Source: Thioglobus_A sp964344985 | GTDB taxonomy: Bacteria > Pseudomonadota > Gammaproteobacteria > PS1 > Pseudothioglobaceae | NCBI GenBank assembly: GCA_964344985.1 | Contig: CAYFPI010000001.1 | Coordinates: 1-64,000, forward strand | Length of the DNA stretch: 64,000 bases | Direction: 5' to 3' | In this document: positions 43,755-50,770 of the stretch, piece by piece | Layout: each line of letters starts with the position of its first letter | Position numbering within the stretch: position 1 is the stretch's first letter | Notes under the pieces: model-generated | The model's database searches: none | What the model saw: the letters and a program-made list of their open reading frames with translations, nothing else | What the model was told of the DNA's origin: nothing | Program-made: the position numbers and the translations under genes

Positions 43755-44960
43755 ATGTTACGACTGATATTTATCCTATTGTTTTCTACATTGGCATATG
43801 GCAATGATACCCTACCAAAAGATAATAAAATAACACCCGCTATTGACATTCAAAGCTTTAATGCTTACCTTGATGAGGTACGTAACAAAGCCTTAAAAAA
43901 TGGCATATCAAACACTACCATCAATCAAGCCTTTGATGGATTAAGACCTAATTCAACTGTAATTAAATTCGACAAAACTCAGGCTGAATTTAGCCAAAAC
44001 TTTTGGCGATATCTTAGCTCTAGAGTGAGTGATTATCGCTTAAGAAATGGCGCTGAAAAATTAAAAATTCATCAACAAACACTGCAAGATAATTATAAAA
44101 AATATGGGGTTCCGCCTCATATTGTTGTTGCATTTTGGGGGCTGGAAACCAACTTTGGCACCAATACTGGCAATTTAAGCCTTGTTCAATCACTTGCCAC
44201 CTTAAGTCATGATTTGCGTCGTCGTGATTTTTTTACTGACCAATTGCTAATTTTATTAAAGCTTATTGATGATAACAAAATTCCACTAACAGCCAAAGGA
44301 TCCTGGGCGGGCGCGATGGGCAATGTGCAATTCATGCCTAGCAATGTTGCTGCTTATGGCATTGATGCCAATAAAGATGGAAAGATCGATCTTTGGAATA
44401 GCACTGAAGATACCTTTGCCAGTGCGGCTAATTTCTTGCAAAAAATAGGCTGGAAGCGAGGCGAGAGATGGGGTAGAGAGGTAACTCTTCCTGAGTCTTT
44501 TGACTACCAACTGTCTCACTTAAGTATTAAAAAACCTATTAACGAATGGGCGGCACTTGGCATTAAAGACGCTCAAGGAAAAAACCTGCCCAATTCAAAC
44601 ATGAAGGCATCCCTTCTCTTGCCTATGGGCTATAACGGACCCGCTTTTTTTGCCTATCCAAATTTTTATGCTATTCTTCGCTGGAATAGGTCCATTCTTT
44701 ATGCACTTTCCGTAGGCCACCTGTCTGATCGTTTGGCAGGCACAAATAAACTCTACGCCACACCCATTAAAGAGCCATCGCTTAGTCGGAGCGATATTAC
44801 ACTTATTCAAACCAAACTCAATAGCCTAGGGTTTGACACAGGAAATCCTGATGGTATTTCAGGGCCAAAAACTCGCAATGCAACGCGTGATTATCAGCGC
44901 GCTAATAATCTTCCTATTGATGGTTATGTTGGTTATCAATTACTCAAACAGCTTCAATGA
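43755..44960 (+). CDS. Lytic murein transglycosylase (MltB-like) with peptidoglycan-binding domain
   Basis: Cleaves peptidoglycan glycan strands in the periplasm. 401 residues. Signal peptide (RLIFILLFSTLAYG), an SLT_2/MltB catalytic domain with FWGLETNFGTNTG containing the catalytic Glu and the signature GSWAGAMGNVQFMPSN, and a C-terminal PG_binding_1 domain (LIQTKLNSLGFDTGNPDGIS). This domain order fits the MltB family-3 type. It is divergent from apbE and the first gene of the mltB-ruvX-pyrB-UPF0149 run. Confidence 0.93.
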   Translation: MLRLIFILLFSTLAYGNDTLPKDNKITPAIDIQSFNAYLDEVRNKALKNGISNTTINQAFDGLRPNSTVIKFDKTQAEFSQNFWRYLSSRVSDYRLRNGAEKLKIHQQTLQDNYKKYGVPPHIVVAFWGLETNFGTNTGNLSLVQSLATLSHDLRRRDFFTDQLLILLKLIDDNKIPLTAKGSWAGAMGNVQFMPSNVAAYGIDANKDGKIDLWNSTEDTFASAANFLQKIGWKRGERWGREVTLPESFDYQLSHLSIKKPINEWAALGIKDAQGKNLPNSNMKASLLLPMGYNGPAFFAYPNFYAILRWNRSILYALSVGHLSDRLAGTNKLYATPIKEPSLSRSDITLIQTKLNSLGFDTGNPDGISGPKTRNATRDYQRANNLPIDGYVGYQLLKQLQ

Positions 44961-45376
44961 ATGTTCAAACTTATTTAGGGTTTGATGTTGGCACCAAGCG
45001 CACAGGTGTTGCCATTGCAAATGATTTAACCATGCAATCAAGCGGGCTTGCTGTGGTCACTCATCATAAAGACGGGTCTACCAATTGGACGAGTTTTGAT
45101 GAAATCATCAACCAACACTCTGTTGATTTATTCATTGTAGGGTTGCCTTTTGATAAAGATGGAAAAGAACAAGAAATGACTTTTATTGCTCGATCTTTTG
45201 GTAGAAAATTAACAGCACGATACAACATCGAGACTGTCTTTGTTGATGAGTATTTATCCTCATTTGATGCCAAAAAACAACTAAAATACAACCATCATCA
45301 TAAAAATGCAAATCGTGGTGATGTGGATAAACGCTCAGCAGCGCTCATATTGCAAACCTGGTTAGGAGATTCATGA
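44957..45376 (+). CDS. ruvX: Putative pre-16S rRNA nuclease / Holliday junction resolvase RuvX (YqgF)
   Basis: RNase H-fold nuclease implicated in processing the 5' end of 16S rRNA. 139 residues: YLGFDVGTKRTGVAIANDL, LFIVGLPFDKDGKEQE, VFVDEYLSSFDAKKQL and DKRSAALILQTWL, which together carry the acidic active-site residues. 4-bp overlaps with both neighbours. Confidence 0.94.
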   Translation: MNVQTYLGFDVGTKRTGVAIANDLTMQSSGLAVVTHHKDGSTNWTSFDEIINQHSVDLFIVGLPFDKDGKEQEMTFIARSFGRKLTARYNIETVFVDEYLSSFDAKKQLKYNHHHKNANRGDVDKRSAALILQTWLGDS

Positions 45377-46335
45377 AAAAAGATTTGATTAGCAACCACA
45401 TTCAGCTCAACAGTGCTGGAAAGTTAATTCATCTTTTAGGTCTTGAAGATCTGCCAAAATCCCATCTTATTGATATTTTAGATAAAGCAGATAGCCTAAT
45501 TGACGACTCTGGCAATCTGAAAAAATCTAAAGTGCTTGATGACATGAGTGTGGCCAACTTATTTTTTGAGCCTTCAACACGTACTCGTAACACTTTTGAA
45601 ATAGCTGCCAGTCGAACCAGCGCCAAAGTAATCAATGTAGATTTGGCAAATTCAGCACTGAAGAAAAATGAAGCATTGTTAGATACCATGCTAACACTTA
45701 AGGCCATGCAAATTGATATGTTTGTTATTCGCCATAAGCAAAATGGCTTGCCACACCATGTGGCACAAAATATTGACGGTGTATCAATTTTAAATGCAGG
45801 TGATGGCGTTAACGCACACCCTACTCAGGCACTGCTGGACATGCTTAGTATTCGCCAATACAAAAAATCCTTTGAGAATTTATCAGTTGCCATTGTCGGT
45901 GATATTACTCATTCTCGTGTTGCTCACTCAGACATTCAAGCCTTAAAAACACTGGGCACAACAGACATTCGCTTAATTGCGCCAGAAGGATTACAATATG
46001 ATTCTGAGCGCTGCTCTACTGTTAAGTGTTTTGACAATATTGACACCGGTCTTAAAGACTGTGATGTGGTTATAGTTTTGCGCCTACAAAAAGAGCGCAT
46101 GCTTGAAGCAGACATTCCAAACGAACAAGAATACTTTGATGGCTACGGACTAACGCCCAAGCGTTTAGCGCTAGCCAAGCCTGATGCCATTGTCATGCAT
46201 CCAGGCCCGATTAATCGAGGTGTTGAAATTGATTCAGCTGTTGCTGATGGCGATCAATCAATCATTCTTCAACAAGTTACTAACGGCATTGCTGTGCGCA
46301 TGGCGGTGATGGAAATATTGGCAGCCAACGCATGA
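45373..46335 (+). CDS. pyrB: Aspartate carbamoyltransferase catalytic subunit
   Basis: Commits carbamoyl phosphate and aspartate to pyrimidine synthesis. 320 residues: carbamoyl-phosphate motif FFEPSTRTRNTFEIAASR, FVIRHKQNGLP, GDGVNAHPTQALLDM, VAIVGDITHSRVAHSD and MHPGPINRGVEID. No pyrI regulatory subunit follows; the class without PyrI is common outside enterics. In frame overlap with ruvX and UPF0149. Confidence 0.97.
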   Translation: MKKDLISNHIQLNSAGKLIHLLGLEDLPKSHLIDILDKADSLIDDSGNLKKSKVLDDMSVANLFFEPSTRTRNTFEIAASRTSAKVINVDLANSALKKNEALLDTMLTLKAMQIDMFVIRHKQNGLPHHVAQNIDGVSILNAGDGVNAHPTQALLDMLSIRQYKKSFENLSVAIVGDITHSRVAHSDIQALKTLGTTDIRLIAPEGLQYDSERCSTVKCFDNIDTGLKDCDVVIVLRLQKERMLEADIPNEQEYFDGYGLTPKRLALAKPDAIVMHPGPINRGVEIDSAVADGDQSIILQQVTNGIAVRMAVMEILAANA

Positions 46336-46889
46336 GCGAAAAACTAGATTACGACCTTTTAAAAACCACTCTACATCATCTAAATACAGATGACACAATT
46401 TCTAGTAGTCACGGAATATTATGTGGTTTTGCATGTGTTAAGCCAGAATTAACTTTAGATGATTGGCTCAATGAAGTTTTTGTTAGTATTGATCTTAACA
46501 ACCTAAATGAAAAATCTGCCCATGAAGAATTGGCGCAAATATTTAACACAACCCTGTCTCAACTAAACGATGAAACACTTGATTTTCAACTTTTGATTGC
46601 CGATGAAGATTCTAGACTGGGTGAACAGGCCAATACATTGATTGAGTGGTGCCAAGGATTTTTAACAGGCTTAGGATTGCAAAAAATATCTACCCATGAT
46701 GAAGACGTCCTAGAAATGATCAAAGACTTCTCAGAAATCTCAAAATTAGACGCTGATGTGCTCGATACACAAGAAAATGCACAAGATTTATACGAGATTA
46801 TTGAGTTCGTTCGCATGGGAACGCTACTTATCCAAGAAACACTACAACCATCAAAACAAGACTATATTAGCCCAGAAACACTGCACTAA
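46332..46889 (+). CDS. UPF0149 (YgfB/YecA) family protein
   Basis: 185 residues of the YgfB/UPF0149 family: YDLLKTTLHHLNTDD, SSSHGILCGFACVKPELTLDDWL, QGFLTGLGLQK and DLYEIIEFVRMGTLLI. YgfB in Pseudomonas interferes with an alginate/amidase regulator; the general role is unknown. It ends the mltB run and is followed by 324 bp without a gene. Confidence 0.88.
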   Translation: MSEKLDYDLLKTTLHHLNTDDTISSSHGILCGFACVKPELTLDDWLNEVFVSIDLNNLNEKSAHEELAQIFNTTLSQLNDETLDFQLLIADEDSRLGEQANTLIEWCQGFLTGLGLQKISTHDEDVLEMIKDFSEISKLDADVLDTQENAQDLYEIIEFVRMGTLLIQETLQPSKQDYISPETLH

Positions 46890-46959
46890 TGCTTTGGTAG
46901 CAATACTTTCAAGCCAAAATATCTACTTTAAGCTCTAATAATATAACCATATCATAAGA

Positions 46960-47125
46960 TTATGCTGTAATGATAGTGTTGCAATTAGTTTGCAAACGTC
47001 TATGATGGCTAACCCATAGGGCTTTAAATCTTGAGGAGGAGGTAGCCGCCTAACTAAACTTGAGGAGAATAAAAAAAACGACTACCTAGTAGAAAATCAA
47101 AAATGTATCTCGGGGGAGAGAATAT
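46960..47125 (+). ncRNA. Candidate structured RNA/leader with G-rich motifs
   Basis: Within a 324-bp gene-free stretch before the small secreted protein gene at 47214. It carries two CTTGAGGAG motifs (47030-47038, 47059-47067) and one GGGGGAGAG (47112-47120), between short complementary segments (GGCTA/TAGCC around the first motif; ACTACCTAGTAG after the second). The same motif pair occurs in hairpins at 47883-47938 and in the terminator-bounded RNA at 62037-62181. No match to a riboswitch class I know. Strand is taken from the G-rich side and is uncertain. Confidence 0.4.
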
Positions 47126-47213
47126 GATCTTCTAAATATAATTATACCATAATATTAGAAGAATATAATATAGTTTGTAAATTTATTTTATAAAACACAA
47201 GGCAAAAAACAAT

Positions 47214-47609
47214 ATGTTGAAAAATTTAATAGCCAACCCCGCTAAAAAAATAGTGCTTTTTGCAGCGCTACTATTTGGCATACATAGCACTGTTATTGCA
47301 AACGGTTATCACACGCAAGTCATTAATGCAGATGTTGTTAGTGTTGAGCCAATTTACATGAACTACACATTGCAAAAAGTTTCTTCGCCTTGCAAAGCTC
47401 GCCAAGTTAGAAACTGCTGGAACATATCTTATCAAAAGAAAGCATCAAAGGTTTTACAAGGCTATCGAATCAGCCTTAGCTATAAAGACAACATATTTAC
47501 CACTAGAACACTACACAAGCCTTCACAAGACAAGCTTAGAATTCGAGTAAAAAGTGATTTGTTAGCCTATCCTAGCAATGTTGCTATTAATGCCGCAGTT
47601 GCCTACTAA
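47214..47609 (+). CDS. Small periplasmic protein of unknown function
   Basis: 131 residues with a signal peptide (KIVLFAALLFGIHSTVIANG). The mature part NADVVSVEPIYMNYTLQKVS, CKARQVRNCW, GYRISLSYKDNIFTTRTLH resembles the proximal region of surface-antigen/glycine-zipper proteins (UmoD-like), but no glycine-zipper follows. Two cysteines (PCKARQVRNC) could form a disulfide. It is convergent with the next small secreted protein gene. Function unknown. Confidence 0.7.
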   Translation: MLKNLIANPAKKIVLFAALLFGIHSTVIANGYHTQVINADVVSVEPIYMNYTLQKVSSPCKARQVRNCWNISYQKKASKVLQGYRISLSYKDNIFTTRTLHKPSQDKLRIRVKSDLLAYPSNVAINAAVAY

Positions 47610-47612
47610 TTC

Positions 47613-47861
47613 TTAACGATCTAGACTTGCTAGTTGCTGAGGAAGTTTTTCTTCAGGCATAGGAAAAGCCTCAACAACAAACTCATAACCTCTATGTCCA
47701 TAGTTATAAAATGCTGAATCAACTCTTTTTAAAGTGTTTTCTGCAGGAAGACTAAACATAGCCAAAGGATTAAACACACCGTAAGGCTTTGACACTTCAG
47801 CAGAAACTTGAGTTGCTGCTAATAAAGTTGTTACTACGATTGCGTTAATAATTGTTTTCAT
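47613..47861 (-). CDS. Small secreted hypothetical protein
   Basis: 82 residues with a signal peptide (TIINAIVVTTLLAATQVSA) and a mature part of about 60 residues: KPYGVFNPLAMFSLPAEN, then aromatic-rich YNYGHRGYEFVVEAF. No family recognised. The region 22 bp upstream of its start holds the hairpin 47883-47938, which would lie in the leader of its mRNA. It ends 3 bp from the convergent gene 47214-47609. Confidence 0.6.
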   Translation of the reverse strand: MKTIINAIVVTTLLAATQVSAEVSKPYGVFNPLAMFSLPAENTLKRVDSAFYNYGHRGYEFVVEAFPMPEEKLPQQLASLDR

Positions 47862-47882
47862 GTTTGTCCATTTGTAATTAGT

Positions 47883-47938
47883 ATGTAGCCACCTTATCTC
47901 TTGAGGAGAGAATAATTCTTGGGGGAGAGTGGCTACAT
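47883..47938. repeat. Hairpin with perfect 10-bp stem holding CTTGAGGAG and GGGGGAGAG
   Basis: ATGTAGCCAC (47883-47892) pairs perfectly with GTGGCTACAT (47929-47938). The 36-nt loop contains two smaller hairpins, TCTC-TTGAG-GAGA and TTCT-TGGGG-GAGA. The two loop motifs are those found at 46960-47125 and 62037-62181. It could be part of a small RNA on the plus strand or a leader structure on the minus strand. Confidence 0.6.
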
Positions 47939-48177
47939 GGGCAATAGTATATCATGAAATTCTTATATGTCAAGATAATAATATAATAATTATCTAATAT
48001 AGTTTAAGAACTAACAATAAACATAGCATTTTTATTGATATTTAATGCTTATGATTTTTTTGATAAAAATCCTTCTATATAGTCTTGGCATAGGGCAATT
48101 CATTAGCCACATTGTGTATAACACTTGAAGATTGCTTTTATTGCTCATGTTATTACTCCTAATTTTTTCAATTAATG

Positions 48178-48226
48178 GTTGCCAAGCCTACGCACAATTG
48201 AGGAGATAAAGCATTAGCGTGGCAAC
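48178..48226. repeat. Hairpin with GAGGAGA loop upstream of the OxyR-like gene
   Basis: GTTGCCAAGC (48178-48187) pairs with GCGTGGCAAC (48217-48226), one mismatch. The loop contains ATTGAGGAGA. Together with 47883-47938 it occupies the 448-bp gene-free stretch 47862-48309, in which I see no other feature apart from the operator at 48285. Confidence 0.5.
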
Positions 48227-48284
48227 TTAGTAGGCATTATATGAAACCCTATTGATTTAGTAAAACGAAAAAAACCAGTTATAA

Positions 48285-48303
48285 TAATCGAAAAAAACGA
48301 TTA
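48285..48303. promoter_or_regulatory. TAATCG-N7-CGATTA palindrome before the OxyR-like gene
   Basis: TAATCGAAAAAAACGATTA is a perfect LysR-type inverted repeat ending 6 bp before the start codon at 48310. A regulator bound here would cover the ribosome-binding region, fitting autorepression. Confidence 0.6.
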
Positions 48304-48309
48304 ATAATT

Positions 48310-49167
48310 ATGCTGCCATCAATCAAAAATTTAGAATATCTTGTTGCACTACATAAACACTTGCACTTCTCTAAAGCTGCAGAAGCATGTTTTGTTAGCC
48401 AATCAACGCTTAGTGCTGGCATTAACAAGTTAGAACAATTATTACAAATTAAGCTGGTAGAGCGCAACAATAAATCAGTTCTGTTTACTCCAATTGGGGA
48501 AAAGGTTGTACTGCAAGCACAAGCTGTTATTTTGTCTGCCAATGATTTAGTACAAACGGCACAAAAGTCCTTTTTTGACTCTAGCATCAAAATTGGCGTT
48601 ATTCCAACCATTTCACCCTTTTTATTGCCAAAATTTTTAAAATCAATTAATGACAAATATCCAAATTTATCCATCTCTTTAATTGAAGGCACTAATCAAA
48701 ACTTATTGCAAATGGTGTCAAAAATGGAGCTAGATTTAGCGCTCATCGCCCTACCAACCAAAATTCCAGACAACACCTATACTCATATTTTGTTTGAAGA
48801 TCCACTACATCTTGTGCGTCACAAAGACAGAGATCATAAAAAATTTGAAGACAAAGAGTTGTTATTATTAGCCGAAGGCAACTGCTTACGCGACCATGTA
48901 TTGCTGTCCCACAATATTACTGTACAGTCTATCTCTGATTTGAAATGCACCAGTTTGGCCACATTGGTTGCTATGATTAATATGAAAATGGGCGTTAGCT
49001 TTCTACCAGAAATGTCTATCGAACAAACAGTGACACTTCAATACCCTGATTTAGTTGTAGAGGATGCTTGTCAAAAAGCCTTTAGAAGTATTGCAATCGC
49101 TTGTCGAGATGTACACCCAAACAAAAAAGAAATTGTTAAAATTTCTACTCTAATCAACAGTCCTTAA
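48310..49167 (+). CDS. OxyR-like LysR family transcription regulator
   Basis: 285 residues. The N-terminal helix-turn-helix IKNLEYLVALHKHLHFSKAAEACFVSQSTLSAGI and the effector domain match OxyR well, including EGNCLRD around Cys192 (the E. coli Cys199 position). The second redox cysteine of E. coli OxyR (Cys208) is replaced by His201; instead a cysteine sits at 213 (LKCTSLATL). It may sense peroxide through a different disulfide or through a single cysteine. No ribosome site is obvious; the gene overlaps the region of a palindromic operator. The neighbours are small secreted proteins, not catalase or alkyl hydroperoxide reductase. Confidence 0.85.
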   Translation: MLPSIKNLEYLVALHKHLHFSKAAEACFVSQSTLSAGINKLEQLLQIKLVERNNKSVLFTPIGEKVVLQAQAVILSANDLVQTAQKSFFDSSIKIGVIPTISPFLLPKFLKSINDKYPNLSISLIEGTNQNLLQMVSKMELDLALIALPTKIPDNTYTHILFEDPLHLVRHKDRDHKKFEDKELLLLAEGNCLRDHVLLSHNITVQSISDLKCTSLATLVAMINMKMGVSFLPEMSIEQTVTLQYPDLVVEDACQKAFRSIAIACRDVHPNKKEIVKISTLINSP

Positions 49168-49172
49168 CAAAT

Positions 49173-49448
49173 CTACCTTTTATTTCTATAATTTCTTTCT
49201 AAAAGCACTTTATTGTTAGCTCTAATAACAATGCTTTTTAACAGCCCGCGTTTTCCTGCATTGAGATCAAGTTTTTTAGCTTGTTCAAAACAACTATCTA
49301 CAGTTTTACAAGTGCGTGAACATGTTGATGCATAAGTATCATTCTTTGACACCGTTAGAGTCACCACAACACCAGCACTCAATACAGTGGTGGATACAAC
49401 GCTTGATGCGATAAATACTATCGAAATTAGTAATTTTTTTATTTTCAT
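49173..49448 (-). CDS. Small periplasmic protein with four cysteines
   Basis: About 91 residues from ATG 49448. Signal peptide KIKKLLISIVFIASSVVSTTVLSAG, then VVVTLTVSKNDTYASTCSRTC, KTVDSCFEQAKKLDLNAGKRG and a basic tail. The C-x3-C and the following C suggest disulfides or metal binding. An in-frame ATG at 49487 would add 13 polar residues before the signal peptide, so the shorter form is preferred. The palindrome at 49555-49573 lies upstream, shared with the OxyR-like gene. Family unknown. Confidence 0.6.
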   Translation of the reverse strand: MKIKKLLISIVFIASSVVSTTVLSAGVVVTLTVSKNDTYASTCSRTCKTVDSCFEQAKKLDLNAGKRGLLKSIVIRANNKVLLERNYRNKR

Positions 49449-49554
49449 TGTTATTTCTTGTTTTTTGCTGGTCATAACAGACCGCATGTTTTACATAATG
49501 CGAACATTATTACAAACTTTAAGGTATTAGTAAAATGAAAAAAATACATAATTG

Positions 49555-49573
49555 TAATCGACAAATTCGATTA
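49555..49573. promoter_or_regulatory. TAATCG-N7-CGATTA palindrome upstream of the four-cysteine protein
   Basis: TAATCGACAAATTCGATTA has the same arms and spacing as the site at 48285-48303. It lies about 107 bp before the 49448 start and about 60 bp from the tRNA-Phe 3' end. Confidence 0.55.
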
Positions 49574-49634
49574 ATTACACACAGAGGTTTGAAATTCGGC
49601 AATAAAAAGCGCACTTTGCGTACGCTTTAGAAGA

Positions 49635-49710
49635 TGGTGGCCACACCTAGAATTGAACTAGGGACACAGGGATTTTCAATCCCTTGCTCTACCAACTGAG
49701 CTATGTGGCC
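49635..49710 (-). tRNA. tRNA-Phe (GAA)
   Basis: 76 nt with encoded CCA. Acceptor GGCCACA/TGTGGCC; anticodon arm GGGAT-TGAAAAT-type with anticodon GAA. A TATAAT -10 lies at 49722-49727 on the minus strand. Confidence 0.93.
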
Positions 49711-49757
49711 AGAAAGTGAGAATTATACCAATAAAACCACTCGTTTAAACTAAAAAA

Positions 49758-50707
49758 CTATTCGCCTAGGAATCTTTCTACATCCAGCGCTGCCATACAG
49801 CCTGAACCCGCTGAAGTAATCGCTTGACGATAAATATGATCTGCAACATCGCCTGCAGCAAACACACCCTCTACACTGGTTTGTGTTGCATTGCCTTGAG
49901 TGCCGCTTTGTACTTGCAAATAGCCGTGATTCATCTCAAGATGGCCTTCGAAAATACCTGTATTTGGCGTATGACCAATGGCAATAAATACACCGTGCAC
50001 ATCAATTTCTTTAGTGCTGCCATCATTGCCCTTTAAGCGTAAACCGGTAACACCCATGTCATCACCCAACACTTCATCAAGATTGTGATTGTATTCAATG
50101 CTGATATTGCCAGTTTTGGATTTTTCAATTAACTGGTCTGAAAGAATCTTCTCAGAAGAGAATTTGTCTTTGCGATGAATAATAGTAACATGGTCTGCAA
50201 TATTAGATAAAAATAACGCCTCCTCTACTGCTGTATTGCCACCACCGACTACAGCGACTTTTTGATTGCGGTAGAAAAAACCATCACAAGTTGCACAGGC
50301 TGATACACCTTTGCCCTTAAACGCCTCTTCAGATTCTAGCCCTAAATACCGGGCCGATGCACCTGTTGCAATAATAACACTGTCTGCAGTATATGTTGTT
50401 GAACTGCCTTTCAAAACAAAAGGTCTATTTGAGAAATCAACCTCGGCAATGTAATCGTTAATAATTTCTGTATTAAAACGCTGTGCATGTTTTTTCATAC
50501 GCTCCATTAAATCTGGACCTTGTACACCAGCATCATCGCCTGGCCAATTGTCCACTTCAGTGGTNNNNNNNNNNTTAACTGACCGCCTTGCTCCATACCG
50601 CTCACCATAACAGGGTCTAGGTTTGCACGTGCTGCATAAATAGCTGCAGAATAGCCCGCAGGGCCAGAACCGACAATCAATACCTTACAATGTTTATTTT
50701 CACTCAT
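49758..50707 (-). CDS. trxB: Thioredoxin reductase (contains assembly gap)
   Basis: NADPH- and FAD-dependent reductase of thioredoxin. N-terminal FAD motif VLIVGSGPAGYSAAIYAARA, active-site CATCDGFF, NADPH motif VAVVGGGNTAVEEALFLS and C-terminal GVFAAGDVADHIYRQAITSAGSGCMAA in part. Ten N at 50565-50574 follow MEQGGQL, where TrxB normally continues with about three residues (TTT-like) before EVDNWPG; the frame changes across the gap. The organism's gene is probably intact at about 315 residues. Confidence 0.95.
50565..50574. other. Assembly gap (10 N) inside trxB
   Basis: Frame changes across the gap, so the true length differs from 10. Confidence 1.
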
Positions 50708-50770
50708 TTATATACCAATCCTTTATACTTATACACAGTTCAAAACATTATAAAGCAAGCGTAAATATCG

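Noticed and set aside
47035..47050. ops-like GGAGGTAGCCG that might recruit the RfaH-like protein
   Set aside because: Differs from the ops consensus and lies more than 20 kb from the RfaH-like gene, before an unrelated small gene. The GGTAGC copies at 28243-28264 are on the wrong strand for the autotransporter operon.
46960..47125. Possible 6S RNA or known riboswitch at the UPF0149 downstream region
   Set aside because: No match to the 6S central bulge structure, nor to the conserved cores of glycine, cobalamin, TPP, FMN or cyclic-di-GMP riboswitches as I know them.
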